Assembly (NCBI RefSeq): GCF_001687105.1
Contig: NZ_CP014595.1
Coordinates: 2,838,171-2,902,170 of the forward strand
Direction: 5' to 3'
Length of the DNA: 64,000 bases
DNA from: Salipiger sp. CCB-MM3
GTDB taxonomy: Bacteria; Pseudomonadota; Alphaproteobacteria; Rhodobacterales; Rhodobacteraceae
Shown: positions 18,106-28,960 of the stretch, piece after piece
How the letters are laid out: every line of letters begins with the position of its first letter
Position numbering within the stretch: the first letter of the stretch is position 1
Position numbers and translations under genes: made by a program
Notes under the pieces: generated by a model
Seen by the model: only the letters and a program-made list of their open reading frames with translations
Database searches by the model: none
Told to the model about the DNA's origin: nothing

Positions 18106-19029
18106 TCAGCGCGCCGAGGCGCTTGGCAGGCGGCGGGCCAGCGGGGCGAGGGCGCGGCTGTGCATCCAAGTGCCGCCGAGCCGATGCACGCGCGCGCCGG
18201 TGCCGAGCTTGAAATGCGTCAGCCCCGGCGCGTCTTGCTGGTTGAGGATGCCCATGTCGAGCCAGAGGTGCCCCTGCGCCGCAAGCCAGCGCGCGGCCTC
18301 CCAAAGCAGCAGGTTCATCGCGCCGGAGCGGCGGCCCTCGGGCCTTGTGACGCCACTGGTCCAACTGGCCATCAGCCCGTGGCGCAGCACCGCGATAGCG
18401 GCGACGGGCGCGCCCTCCAGCCGCGCCTCCCAGATCAGCGCGTCGCCGGGGTTGGCGGCAGCATAGGCGGCAAGGAAGCCCGGCGGCAGGTTGCGATAGC
18501 GCCGGGCGCGCGCCTGCGCCGCCTCTGTGGGCAGCAGCCAGTGATCGCCGCGCAGCGCCAGCCGCCGCAGCCGCAGCCCGCTGCGTTGCGCCCGGTTGAG
18601 CCGGTTGCGCCATTTTTGCGCCAGTGCGGCGCGCATCTCCGTCTCGGGGCCGAGCGGCAGCAGCGCCAAGCTCGCCGGGGTGAGCAGCGGCCAGAAGCCC
18701 GCGCGGCGCAGCACCTCGGGCGGCGTGCCATCGGCATTGAGCAGCAGCGGCCCGCGGGGGCGGGCTGCGAGAAACCCCTCGAACCATGCGTCCAGCGGTG
18801 CGGGGGCGTCGCAATCGCGCGTTACGGGGCCGCGTGAGAGCAACTCGACCCGGCCAAGGCCGGGCAGGTGGCGCGCCTGTGTCTGCCAGTGCAGCCACTC
18901 GCGGCCCGACGCGCTGCCTGAGCCAGTCAATGTGCCGCCGCGCGTCTCGGTGCCGAGAGCCGCGCAGGCGCGGGCGTATTGCGGCGATTGCGGCAGGGGC
19001 AAGGTCAGGGGCAGGCATGGCGCGTCCAT
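18106..19029 (-). CDS. GNAT/FemAB-like acetyltransferase family protein
   Basis: 307 aa from the ATG at 19029; a GTG at 19056 would add nine residues and neither has a good ribosome site. The C-terminal half has the FemAB/GNAT-like run (ALIWEARLEGAPVAAIAVLR, ASWTSGVTRPEGRRSGAMNL, LLWEAARWLAAQGHLWLDMG, THFKLGTGARVHRLGGTW). Such proteins move acetyl or aminoacyl groups; the substrate is unknown. Transcribed toward the cyclophilin terminator and divergent from a 49-codon ORF. The family is recognised only broadly. Confidence 0.75.
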   Translation of the reverse strand: MDAPCLPLTLPLPQSPQYARACAALGTETRGGTLTGSGSASGREWLHWQTQARHLPGLGRVELLSRGPVTRDCDAPAPLDAWFEGFLAARPRGPLLLNADGTPPEVLRRAGFWPLLTPASLALLPLGPETEMRAALAQKWRNRLNRAQRSGLRLRRLALRGDHWLLPTEAAQARARRYRNLPPGFLAAYAAANPGDALIWEARLEGAPVAAIAVLRHGLMASWTSGVTRPEGRRSGAMNLLLWEAARWLAAQGHLWLDMGILNQQDAPGLTHFKLGTGARVHRLGGTWMHSRALAPLARRLPSASAR

Positions 19030-19076
19030 GCGGGCATTAACGTTTCGAGAAGTCACGATGTGGTTAACATGGCCGC

Positions 19077-20838
<1,762 letters not shown>

Positions 20839-20861
20839 GCCGCGGCGGATTGAGAAGATCA

Positions 20862-20890
20862 GGGCCGGTCCTTCGGGGCCGGCCTTTTTC
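20862..20890 (+). terminator. terminator of guaB
   Basis: GGCCGGTCC / GGGGCCGGCC hairpin around TTC, followed by TTTTTC, 24 bases after the guaB stop. Confidence 0.88.
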
Positions 20891-20999
20891 TTTGGGTGTG
20901 CTATGGCGGCGAGCGCTATCTTTCTTTCAAGCATGAAAGGGCGAGTAGGGCACGTAGGTGCTTGGGATACTATAGATCGAGAGGTAGCGCGTTTTCGCG

Positions 21000-21605
21000 T
21001 CACCGCTGGTGCTGATATTTCTGGTCGAGCCCTTCGCGCGGGCCGGACGTAAGTACCGAGACCTCGCAAGGTCCGACGTCAGCGACGGCATCCCTATGCG
21101 CATATTCAATTCGAACAGAAATTCCATGTTGGCTCGACGGTCGCGCGATCGCTCTCCAAGCGCACTCTGCGGATTGACCCCGCACTGTGACACCAGCCTC
21201 CGCCACATATGTAAGGCCATTTCCGATATGCTTGCCGACTTTCGCCAGCCCGCCGAGCTCTGACTGCAGTTGCGCGCCGACCACCCCTCTGTGGTCGATG
21301 ATCTTAATGACCGTGCGGAGAATCTTGTTCCAGTTCGGCCTAGCGACCGGGATGCCATCGAGCGTCGCCCTTACCGGCTTCATGTGACTGAGTTGTGGGG
21401 GCCCGGGCGCGCTGGCGGCGACTTCGTAGAGCGCAAGGCCGTCTGGCAATGGCTTGGGCGCCGCGGCTTGAGGCGCAGATGCGCAGTTCTCGGTTTCTTG
21501 CCGCACCAGTTGTTCTACGATGGCCGCTGGTGTCACGGCTCGGCGTTGTGATTGCAGCATCCGCAGGTTGGCGAATGTCGTCTCGTCGATCGTGATCGTC
21601 GGCAT
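21000..21605 (-). CDS. conserved hypothetical protein with ribbon-helix-helix-like N-terminus, accessory gene
   Basis: 201 aa. The N-terminus (MPTITIDETTFANLRMLQSQ, then AVTPAAIVEQLVRQE) looks like a CopG/ribbon-helix-helix segment. The C-terminal part from about residue 80 (LSHMKPVRATLDGIPVARPN, NWNKILRTVIKII, YVAEAGVTVRGQSAECAWRA) resembles, from memory, an uncharacterised family found on mobile or accessory DNA; some members are annotated as T4SS effector SidA-like. ATG at 21605 follows GGAGA at a good distance. Codon use is less GC-biased than in the neighbours. Function not known. Confidence 0.6.
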   Translation of the reverse strand: MPTITIDETTFANLRMLQSQRRAVTPAAIVEQLVRQETENCASAPQAAAPKPLPDGLALYEVAASAPGPPQLSHMKPVRATLDGIPVARPNWNKILRTVIKIIDHRGVVGAQLQSELGGLAKVGKHIGNGLTYVAEAGVTVRGQSAECAWRAIARPSSQHGISVRIEYAHRDAVADVGPCEVSVLTSGPREGLDQKYQHQR

Positions 21606-21847
21606 TTCGGCGCTCTCCGGTGCGGGCGGAAGATGCAGCATTTAATGAAATCAATTCTGAATATTCGGTAAATTGTCCGAGGCCGAGTCCGAAGCTGTGG
21701 GCGGTAGGGCGCATCGCCTCTTTCCTGCGCAGCGCCGGTTGCGCGAACTGCGATCCTGCGCCGCCCGTCTTGCTTTGGCGGAAACCCAATGGCTAGAAGC
21801 GGTTGAACGGTGCCGCGCGCGGCGCCTCTCAAGCGAAAGGCCTTGCC

Positions 21848-23071
21848 ATGTCCCTCGATCTTGTCATCTCTCAGGCGCGGCTGCAGGACGGTGCGGAGCC
21901 GGTTGATATCGGCATCGCAGAGGGAAAAATCGCCGCCATCGCGCCGCGGATCGACAGCGATGCGCCGGTGCGCGAGGCGTGGGGCGGGCTGCTCATCCGC
22001 GGCTTTGCCGACAGCCATTTGCACCTCGACAAGGCCTGCATCCTCGAACGCGCGGTGAACCACAGCGGCACGCTCAAGGGCGCGCTTGAGGCGGTGACCG
22101 CGGCCAAGCGCGGTTTCACCCAACAGGACGTCTACGCCCGTGGCGCGAAGGTGCTGGAGCGGGCGATCGGGCAGGGCACCACGCTCATCCGCACGCAGGT
22201 CGAGATCGACCCGGTGATCGGTCTGGCGGGGTTTCACGCAGTGCAGCAACTGGCCAAGGACTATGCCTGGGCACTCGATCTGCAGATCTGCGTGTTTCCG
22301 CAGGAAGGGCTGCTGAACTATCCCGGCACCGAAGAGTTGCTGCGCGCGGCGCTGGCGCAGGGGGCGGATCTGCTGGGCGGCTGCCCCTATACCGACAGTG
22401 ACCCGCATGGGCAGATCGCGCGGATCTTCGAGATGGCGCGGGAGTTCGATGTGGATCTGGATTTCCACCTCGATTTCGACCTCGATCCCGGCTGGCGGCA
22501 TCTGGACGAAGTGGCGCGCCAGACCATCGCCTTTGGCATGCAGGGGCGGGTGGCGATCGGCCATGTCACAAAGCTTTCGATGCTGCCGCCCGAGGCGCTG
22601 GCGCAGAGCGTGGCGCTGCTGCGTGAGGCGGGGATCGCCCTGACCGTGCTGCCGGCGACCGATCTCTTCATCACCGGGCGCGAGTTCGATCATGCGGTGC
22701 CGCGCGGGGTGGCGCCCGCGCATCGCTTTCACGCGGGCGGCGTGTGCTGCACGGTGGCCACCAACAATGTGCTCAACCCGTTCACGCCCTATGGCGATTG
22801 TTCGCTGCCGCGGATGGCCAATCTCTTCGCCAATGTCGCGCAACTGGGGCAGGAGGCGGAACTGAGCGCCTGTTTCGACATGGTGAGCGGTGCGGCGTTC
22901 CGCCTGCTGGGGCGCGATCCGGCGATCCGTCTGGGCAGCGCGGCGGATCTGGTGCTGCTGCCGGGGGCGAGCCGGGCGGCGACGGTTGCCGAGATCGGGC
23001 GGCCTCTGTGGGGGATGCGCGCCGGACGGATGAGCTTTGAGGCGCCCGCGCCGCGGCTGCTGCGGCCCTGA
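21848..23071 (+). CDS. amidohydrolase, cytosine deaminase/AtzC-like
   Basis: 407 aa. Metal-dependent amidohydrolase fold: N-terminal beta sandwich, the metal motif SHLHLDK (His57, His59), DFHLDFDLD and AIGHVTKLS with further ligands, and ATNNVLNPFTPYGD where many relatives have Asp in place of the first Asn. Relatives deaminate cytosine or remove N-isopropyl groups from ammelide. The substrate here cannot be deduced. Start at 21848 follows GAAAGG. Probably followed in the same direction by the rRNA methyltransferase gene after about 180 bases. Confidence 0.82.
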   Translation: MSLDLVISQARLQDGAEPVDIGIAEGKIAAIAPRIDSDAPVREAWGGLLIRGFADSHLHLDKACILERAVNHSGTLKGALEAVTAAKRGFTQQDVYARGAKVLERAIGQGTTLIRTQVEIDPVIGLAGFHAVQQLAKDYAWALDLQICVFPQEGLLNYPGTEELLRAALAQGADLLGGCPYTDSDPHGQIARIFEMAREFDVDLDFHLDFDLDPGWRHLDEVARQTIAFGMQGRVAIGHVTKLSMLPPEALAQSVALLREAGIALTVLPATDLFITGREFDHAVPRGVAPAHRFHAGGVCCTVATNNVLNPFTPYGDCSLPRMANLFANVAQLGQEAELSACFDMVSGAAFRLLGRDPAIRLGSAADLVLLPGASRAATVAEIGRPLWGMRAGRMSFEAPAPRLLRP

Positions 23072-23254
23072 GCTTGGGTGTCGCGGGGCGAGCGCTGCGG
23101 GGAAAGCGCTGGACGCGCCGCGCCGGAGCCGGGTAGAGGGGCGCTGAACGGCCCAAGGCGGGCGAGGTAGAGGGGCAGGCGCCATGCAGCATTCCATCAC
23201 AGGGCGGGTCAGCCGGACGATCACGGGCGCGGCCCTCTGGGCGGAGCGCGCAGC

Positions 23255-24409
23255 ATGACCCCCGGCGCACGGCTTCAGGCCGCCGCCGAGGTGCTCGACC
23301 GGATCGCTGGCGGCATGGCGGCGGAACAGGCGCTGCTTGGCTGGTCGCGGGGCGCGCGTTACGCGGGCTCCAAGGACCGGGCGGCGGTGCGTGACCATGT
23401 CTTCGACACGCTGCGGCGCTGGCGCTCGACCGCCGTACAGGGCGGCGGCGAGAGCGGTCGCGCGCGGCTTATAGGATTGCTGCGCCAGCAGGGGATCGCA
23501 CCCGAGACATTGTTCACCGGCGACGGCCACGCCCCCGCGCCGCTGACCGATGCCGAAACGGCGGCGGGCGCGCTGCCCGAGGGGGCCGATGCGCGCGACA
23601 TGCCCGATTGGCTCGACGCTCTGCTGACCGAAAGCCTTGGCGATGAGGCGGGACCGGCTGCAGAGGCGCTGCGCGAGCGCGCTCCGGTGTTTCTGCGGGT
23701 CAACAGCCTGCGCGGGGATCTGACCGCGGCGCAGGAGGCGTTGGCCGCCGAGGGGATCGAGACCCGCCCGCATCCGCTCGCCGCAGGGGCGCTTGAGGTA
23801 ATCGAAGGCGCGCGCCGCATCGCGCAGGGCCGCGCCTTTGCCGAGGGTCTGGTGGAACTGCAGGATGTGGCAAGTCAGGCGGTGGTCGAGGCGCTGCCGC
23901 TGGCGCCGGGGCAGCGGGTGCTGGATTATTGCGCCGGGGGCGGGGGCAAGGCGCTCGCCATGGCCGCCCGCACCGGCGGCGAGATCGAGGCGCATGACGC
24001 CGAGCCGCGCCGCATGTCCGATCTGCCCGCCCGCGCCGAGCGCGCCGGGGCCCGTGTGCGCCCCGTGGCCAAACCCAAGGGCAGCTACGATCTGGTGCTT
24101 TGCGACGTGCCCTGTTCCGGCAGCGGTGCGTGGCGCCGGGCGCCCGAAGGCAAATGGCGGCTGACGCCGGACCGGCTGGAGGAGTTGCAGAAGGTGCAGG
24201 CCGAGATCCTCGATATCGCCGCGCGTCTGGTGCGCCCCGGCGGGGTGCTGGCCTATGCGACCTGCTCGATGCTGGCGCCCGAGAACGGCGCGCAGATCGC
24301 GGCGTTCACGCAGCGCCACCCGGAGTGGACGGTGACGGAGCAGCGCCAGTATCTGCCGCGCGACGGTGGCGACGGTTTTTATCACGCGCTCCTGAAACGC
24401 GCCTCCTGA
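23255..24409 (+). CDS. RsmB/NOP family class I SAM-dependent RNA methyltransferase
   Basis: 384 aa. The SAM-binding motif I (VLDYCAGGGGKALAMAARTG), motif IV CDVPCSGSGAWR (Cys287) and motif VI YATCSM (Cys337, the expected nucleophile) define an m5C RNA methyltransferase. In E. coli RsmB acts on 16S rRNA C967. An N-terminal NusB-like helical part (about residues 1-130) is shorter than in E. coli RsmB. A 24-codon ORF overlaps its start (ATGA). Followed by the cckA promoter region. Confidence 0.9.
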   Translation: MTPGARLQAAAEVLDRIAGGMAAEQALLGWSRGARYAGSKDRAAVRDHVFDTLRRWRSTAVQGGGESGRARLIGLLRQQGIAPETLFTGDGHAPAPLTDAETAAGALPEGADARDMPDWLDALLTESLGDEAGPAAEALRERAPVFLRVNSLRGDLTAAQEALAAEGIETRPHPLAAGALEVIEGARRIAQGRAFAEGLVELQDVASQAVVEALPLAPGQRVLDYCAGGGGKALAMAARTGGEIEAHDAEPRRMSDLPARAERAGARVRPVAKPKGSYDLVLCDVPCSGSGAWRRAPEGKWRLTPDRLEELQKVQAEILDIAARLVRPGGVLAYATCSMLAPENGAQIAAFTQRHPEWTVTEQRQYLPRDGGDGFYHALLKRAS

Positions 24410-24487
24410 AGCACCTCTTCTGAAGCGCCGCTCGTGAAGCGTAATCTTGCCGCTCCATCCGCTGCCTGACGTCATGTCACGGCGCGG

Positions 24488-24502
24488 TTAACCTTTGGTT
24501 AA
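24488..24502 (+). promoter_or_regulatory. CtrA binding site upstream of cckA
   Basis: TTAACCTTTGGTTAA is an exact TTAA-N7-TTAA, the full CtrA recognition sequence, 52 bases before the cckA GTG. TTAA is rare in this GC-rich window and this is the only pair with 7-base spacing that I found. Binding is inferred. Confidence 0.7.
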
Positions 24503-24554
24503 TCCTGCATGTGCCACATGAAGACGTGATGCTTGTCGCGGGAATGGAGGCAGT

Positions 24555-26879
24555 GTGACGCAATCAGAGGCCTATGAGGCGAAAGGGCTGCCGCGGCAGC
24601 TGCGCGAGATGGTTCCGGGTCTCGTTTTGGCGGCGGCCGGTCTGGGCTGTGTCGCCGCGGCGGCCTTGCTGCCGCCGCCCGGCGATATGGCCAGCGCCGA
24701 GATGGAGCTTGCGCTTTTTGCCGCGGGCGGCGCGTTCTTTGCGCTGGCGGGGCTTCTGACGCTGCGGCGCGGTCTGGGGCGGCGCCGCGCCGGGCGCGAT
24801 GTGGCGGCGCTCGAAGGCCTTATCGAGGTGGACCCGGTGCCGGCGCTGCTCTCGGGCAGCGGCGGGCGCGTGAGCTATGCCAACCGCGCGGCGCGCGCTG
24901 GCTTGGGCGCGGGGCCGGGTGACCGGGTCGAGGCGGTGCTGGCGCCGCTACTTCCTGACGCTGCGGCGCTGATCCAGCGGCTCTTGCTGCGCGCCGATGG
25001 CGAGGGCGGGGCGAGCGAGGATGTGGTGTCCTCTGCGGGGCGCTACCGGGTCACTTTGATCGAAACCGCGGGCACGGCCTGCTGGCGGCTCGAACGTCTG
25101 CCGCCGCGGCCCTTGGCCGATCCGGCGGTGCCGCCGCGCCTCCATAGCCCCGAAACGCCGGTGCTGACCGTGGGGCGCAGCGGCGCGGTGCTCTATATGA
25201 ACGCGCCCGCGCGGCGCCTGTTGGGCCGCCGTATCAAGCGGCTCGACGAGGTGCTCGAGGCCGCGCCCCGCTCGGGCATGGTGCAGCAGGTGGTCACCGC
25301 GGAAGGGCCGGAGAGTTTCGAGATCCATATCGCCGATGCGGGCGTGGGGCGGCAGGAAATCACCCTGCAGCGGCTGCCGGACACCAGCGGCGCAGCGGTG
25401 CGCGACGGCGTTGACGAGCTGCCTGTGCCGCTGCTGCGGCTGCGCCCCGACGGGCTGATCCTGCGCGCCAACCCCGAGGCCTGCCGCATGCTCGAAGTCA
25501 CCAGCGCCGATGGCAGCCGGATCGGCGAGCATATGGAGGGGCTTGGCCGCGCGATCACCGACTGGTTGGTGGATGCCGCCGCGGGCCGTGGCCTGCACCG
25601 CTCGGAGTTCCTGCGGCTGGTGCGCCCGGACCGCGAGGTGTTCGTGCAGGTCACGCTCAACCGTGTGATGGAGGGCGGGCGCGCCGAGCTTGTCGCAGTG
25701 CTGAACGACGCCACCGAGCTCAAGACGCTCGAGGCGCAATTCGTCCAGAGCCAGAAGATGCAGGCGATCGGCCAGTTGGCCGGAGGCGTCGCGCATGATT
25801 TCAACAACCTGCTGACCGCCATCTCGGGCCATTGCGACCTGCTGCTGCTGCGCCATGATCAGGGCGATGCCGATTATGCCGACCTCATGCAGATCAACCA
25901 GAACGCCAACCGCGCGGCGGCGCTGGTCGGACAGTTGCTGGCCTTCTCGCGCAAGCAGACGCTCAGCGCCGAAAAGCTCGACCTGCGCGACACGCTGTCG
26001 GACCTTACCCATCTGCTCAACCGGCTGGTGGGGGAGCGGGTCAATCTGACCCTGCGCCACGATCCGGTGCTGCCGCCGATCCGCGGCGACCGCCGCCAGC
26101 TCGAGCAGGTGATGATGAACCTCGTGGTCAACGCCCGCGACGCCATGCCCGAGGGCGGCGAGATCACCATCGAGACCGAGCGTTGCGTGCTGCACGACCC
26201 GCTGCAGCGCGACCGCGCGCGGGTCGAGCCGGGGGCCTATGCCTGCGTGAAGGTGGTCGATCAGGGCGTCGGAATCCCGCAGGACAAGCTGCAGAAAGTC
26301 TTTGAGCCCTTCTTCACCACCAAGCGCACGGGCGAGGGCACGGGGCTTGGCCTGTCGACGGTCTATGGCATCGTCAAACAGACCGGCGGCTTCATCTTTG
26401 TCGACAGCGTGATGGGCGAGGGCAGCTGTTTCACGCTGCTCTTCCCAGCCCATGAGCAGGCCGCCGAGGTGGAAGCGGTGAGGCCCGAGGAGAGCGCCAG
26501 TTCAGCGCCGCGCGACGGCAGCACCGTGCTGCTGGTCGAGGATGAAGCGCCGGTGCGCGCCTTTGCGGGCCGGGCGCTGCGGCTGCGGGGCTTTGAGGTG
26601 ATCGAGGCCGAGACCGCCGAGGAGGCGCTGGAGATCCTTGGCGATGCGAAATTGCATGTGGATGTCTTTGTCACCGATGTGGTGATGCCGGGGCTCGACG
26701 GGCCCAGTTGGGTGCGCCGGGCGCTGGTCGATAGACCGGGGACGCGGGTGGTTTTCGTGTCGGGCTATGCCGAGGAAGCGCTCGACAAAAGCCGGATCGA
26801 AGTGCCCAATTCGGTGTTCCTGCCCAAGCCGTTTTCGCTCAGCGATCTCACCGAGACGGTGCAGCGGCAGCTGGCCTGA
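24555..26879 (+). CDS. cckA: hybrid sensor histidine kinase/phosphatase CckA
   Basis: 774 aa. Two membrane segments (about residues 23-40 and 50-68), a PAS-type region, a second PAS near 290-390, HisKA with phospho-His414 in [11 protein letters not shown], an ATPase domain ([32 protein letters not shown]) and a receiver with Asp708 in [12 protein letters not shown]. CckA passes phosphate through ChpT to CtrA. In Rhodobacterales this pathway governs motility and GTA production and release. The GTG start follows GGAGG at a normal distance. An exact CtrA box lies upstream. Convergent with the next gene, ten bases apart. Confidence 0.95.
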   Translation: MTQSEAYEAKGLPRQLREMVPGLVLAAAGLGCVAAAALLPPPGDMASAEMELALFAAGGAFFALAGLLTLRRGLGRRRAGRDVAALEGLIEVDPVPALLSGSGGRVSYANRAARAGLGAGPGDRVEAVLAPLLPDAAALIQRLLLRADGEGGASEDVVSSAGRYRVTLIETAGTACWRLERLPPRPLADPAVPPRLHSPETPVLTVGRSGAVLYMNAPARRLLGRRIKRLDEVLEAAPRSGMVQQVVTAEGPESFEIHIADAGVGRQEITLQRLPDTSGAAVRDGVDELPVPLLRLRPDGLILRANPEACRMLEVTSADGSRIGEHMEGLGRAITDWLVDAAAGRGLHRSEFLRLVRPDREVFVQVTLNRVMEGGRAELVAVLNDATELKTLEAQFVQSQKMQAIGQLAGGVAHDFNNLLTAISGHCDLLLLRHDQGDADYADLMQINQNANRAAALVGQLLAFSRKQTLSAEKLDLRDTLSDLTHLLNRLVGERVNLTLRHDPVLPPIRGDRRQLEQVMMNLVVNARDAMPEGGEITIETERCVLHDPLQRDRARVEPGAYACVKVVDQGVGIPQDKLQKVFEPFFTTKRTGEGTGLGLSTVYGIVKQTGGFIFVDSVMGEGSCFTLLFPAHEQAAEVEAVRPEESASSAPRDGSTVLLVEDEAPVRAFAGRALRLRGFEVIEAETAEEALEILGDAKLHVDVFVTDVVMPGLDGPSWVRRALVDRPGTRVVFVSGYAEEALDKSRIEVPNSVFLPKPFSLSDLTETVQRQLA

Positions 26880-26888
26880 GCGGCGGGT

Positions 26889-27482
26889 TCAGCCAGCCCG
26901 TTCCCAAAGCTCGAAATCCGCCGCGCATTTGCGGCGCAGCTTGGCTTCGATCTCGGGAGACAGCGCCAGATCGGCTCGCGGCGAGACATTCTCGCGCGGC
27001 AGATCCAGTGTTAGGCCGAGACGCTCTTCCAGAAAGCCGGTGATCACCGCTTGGTTCTCGTAGCGGAACAGATGCGTGACGTTGGTGCCATTGGGCCGAG
27101 GCTCGACGAATTTCGCCTGACTGCCGACATTGGCGAAGGGCGGACGCTCGCCGCGGGTATAGGCGTCGACGAAATCATCGAAGCTGAGGCCGCGGGTCGA
27201 GGTGGGCTTGCCCTCCAGAAACCCGCGCTGGCGATAGCGATACCACGAGCCGAGCCAGGACACCGGCTCGCGCACCACGGCCATAAGCTCCATATGCTCC
27301 ACGCCCATCTTCTCGAACATCGGCCGGAAAAAGCGGTTGTAGCGGTAGACCGGCGCGTGTTTCAGCTCGGGCGGGTCGAGCACCGCCATCGACGCATGTG
27401 GCCCCAGCGCCGCCTCATAGGCGGAGGTTCCCGTCTTTGGCACCGCCAGCAGCACCAGCCGCGCCTTCCAGAACACCAGCAT
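26889..27482 (-). CDS. sulfotransferase-like protein (often mislabelled gamma-glutamyl kinase)
   Basis: 197 aa. The N-terminal LLAVPKTGTSAYEAALG has the phosphosulfate (PAPS) 5'-loop pattern of sulfotransferases, and VVREPVSWLGSWYRYRQR is the 3'-phosphate-binding segment. From memory, close relatives in Rhodobacteraceae carry the name gamma-glutamyl kinase, but no amino acid kinase motif is visible. Target unknown. It is transcribed away from recA toward the cckA 3' end and has its own promoter region, 180 bases shared with recA. Confidence 0.75.
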   Translation of the reverse strand: MLVFWKARLVLLAVPKTGTSAYEAALGPHASMAVLDPPELKHAPVYRYNRFFRPMFEKMGVEHMELMAVVREPVSWLGSWYRYRQRGFLEGKPTSTRGLSFDDFVDAYTRGERPPFANVGSQAKFVEPRPNGTNVTHLFRYENQAVITGFLEERLGLTLDLPRENVSPRADLALSPEIEAKLRRKCAADFELWERAG

Positions 27483-27596
27483 TCCCGTCCCCAGCTTTGT
27501 CTTTTTGCCGATAAACTACTCTTTAACCATGTTTCGCAAGACTTACGTGAGTTCGCGCTTGAAATGTTCTCTTTTTGGTCCCATAACGGCGAGTAA

Positions 27597-27611
27597 GAAC
27601 AAGAGGCGAAC
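27597..27611 (-). promoter_or_regulatory. SOS box of recA (LexA operator)
   Basis: GAACAAGAGGCGAAC is, on the minus strand, GTTC-N7-GTTC, the alphaproteobacterial LexA operator. It ends 51 bases before the recA start. Confidence 0.75.
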
Positions 27612-27662
27612 AAAAGCAGCGATTGCCGCCCCGGACGCGGTGTGAAATAAGGATCGGAAATC

Positions 27663-28730
27663 ATGGCAACGGCAGATCTTCTGACTATGGACAGCAAGCG
27701 CAACGCGGACAGGCAAAAGGCACTCGACTCGGCGCTGGCCCAGATCGAGCGGCAATTCGGCAAGGGCTCGATCATGAAGCTGGGCGGCGACAACGCCCTG
27801 CGCGACATCGAGGCAACCTCCACCGGCTCGCTGGGGCTCGACATCGCCCTCGGCATTGGCGGCCTGCCCAAGGGCCGGATCATCGAGATCTATGGCCCCG
27901 AAAGCTCGGGCAAGACCACGCTCACCCTGCATGCGGTGGCCGAGGAACAGAAAAAGGGCGGCGTTGCGGCCTTTGTCGACGCGGAACACGCGCTCGACCC
28001 GCAATACGCCAAGAAACTGGGCGTCGATCTTGACGAGCTGCTGATCTCGCAGCCCGACACCGGCGAACAGGCACTGGAAATTACCGACACGCTGGTGCGC
28101 TCGGGCGCGGTCAGCCTCGTGGTGGTCGACTCCGTCGCCGCGCTGACCCCCAAGAGCGAGCTTGAGGGCGACATGGGCGACAGCTCTGTCGGCGTGCACG
28201 CCCGCCTGATGAGCCAGGCGATGCGCAAGCTCACCGGCTCGATCGCGCGCAGCAACTGCATGGTGATCTTCATCAACCAGATCCGGATGAAGATCGGCGT
28301 GATGTTCGGCTCGCCCGAAACCACCACCGGCGGCAACGCGCTGAAGTTCTACAGCTCGGTGCGCCTCGATATCCGCCGCATCGGCTCGATCAAGGACCGG
28401 GACGAAGTGGTCGGCAACGCCACCCGCGTCAAAGTGGTGAAGAACAAGGTCGCGCCGCCGTTCAAACAGGTCGAGTTCGACATCATGTACGGCGAAGGCA
28501 TCTCGAAAACCGGCGAACTGCTGGACCTTGGGGTCAAGGCCGGCGTGGTCGACAAATCCGGCGCCTGGTATTCCTACGGTGACGAGCGCATCGGTCAGGG
28601 GCGTGAAAACGCCAAGAACTACCTGAAGGAAAACACCCAGATCGCCACCGAGATTGAGGATAAGATCCGCGCGGCGCATGGGCTCGAGTTCAACGGCGGC
28701 GACGGCGACGACGCGGTCACCGAGGACTGA
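27663..28730 (+). CDS. recA: recombinase A
   Basis: 355 aa, full length. Walker A ([10 protein letters not shown], near residue 78), the Walker B region ([10 protein letters not shown]), loop L1/L2 parts ([40 protein letters not shown]) and an acidic C-terminus ([11 protein letters not shown]). It drives strand exchange in repair and triggers LexA self-cleavage. RecA is also needed for homologous uptake of GTA-borne DNA in recipients. Regulated by the SOS box upstream; a terminator about 100 bases downstream. Confidence 0.98.
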   Translation: MATADLLTMDSKRNADRQKALDSALAQIERQFGKGSIMKLGGDNALRDIEATSTGSLGLDIALGIGGLPKGRIIEIYGPESSGKTTLTLHAVAEEQKKGGVAAFVDAEHALDPQYAKKLGVDLDELLISQPDTGEQALEITDTLVRSGAVSLVVVDSVAALTPKSELEGDMGDSSVGVHARLMSQAMRKLTGSIARSNCMVIFINQIRMKIGVMFGSPETTTGGNALKFYSSVRLDIRRIGSIKDRDEVVGNATRVKVVKNKVAPPFKQVEFDIMYGEGISKTGELLDLGVKAGVVDKSGAWYSYGDERIGQGRENAKNYLKENTQIATEIEDKIRAAHGLEFNGGDGDDAVTED

Positions 28731-28811
28731 GGCGCGGACCACTGGTGCTGACCGCCAGTGGGGACCGCCAACGGACCTCTGGCGCGGCACCGTAGGTGCG
28801 GTCGCGACATG

Positions 28812-28833
28812 CGTATTTGAAAAGAGAAGAAGG
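28812..28833 (+). repeat. composite intergenic element, copy 4 (behind recA, short form)
   Basis: Only the CGTATTTGAAAAGAGAAGAAG block, joined directly to a terminator stem. The GC hairpins of the longer copies are absent or replaced by GGCACCGTAGGTGC upstream. Confidence 0.65.
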
Positions 28834-28864
28834 GGCGGGCCTTGGCGGGCGCGCCCCTTTTTTG
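28829..28864 (+). terminator. terminator of recA
   Basis: GGGGCG / CGCCCC outer stem with an interrupted GGC/GCC inner stem, followed by six T. Confidence 0.8.
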
Positions 28865-28960
28865 TTTGCCGCAGCGGGCTGTGGCGGGGGCGGAGAGGCT
28901 TGCGGGGAACCTTGGGCGGCGGATGCTGGTTTTGGATCTGCAGCTTTAGGGAGGAGCGAT

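Noticed and set aside
20927-21358. Alternative minus-strand frame overlapping the accessory gene at 21000-21605
   Set aside because: It has no ribosome site and its Ser/Arg-rich content does not resemble a protein; the 21000-21605 frame has a good start and coherent motifs.
23184-23258. 24-codon ORF (MQHSITGRVSRTITG...) overlapping the start of the RsmB-like gene
   Set aside because: It may couple translation through the ATGA overlap, but it is too short to judge without conservation data.
21533-24475. 980-codon open frame on the minus strand opposite the amidohydrolase and RsmB genes
   Set aside because: Antisense to two well-supported genes and of shadow-like composition.
27543-27612. A second possible GTTC pair in the recA promoter (GTTCGCGCTTGAAATGTTC)
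   Set aside because: Spacing is 11, not 7, so it does not fit the LexA operator.
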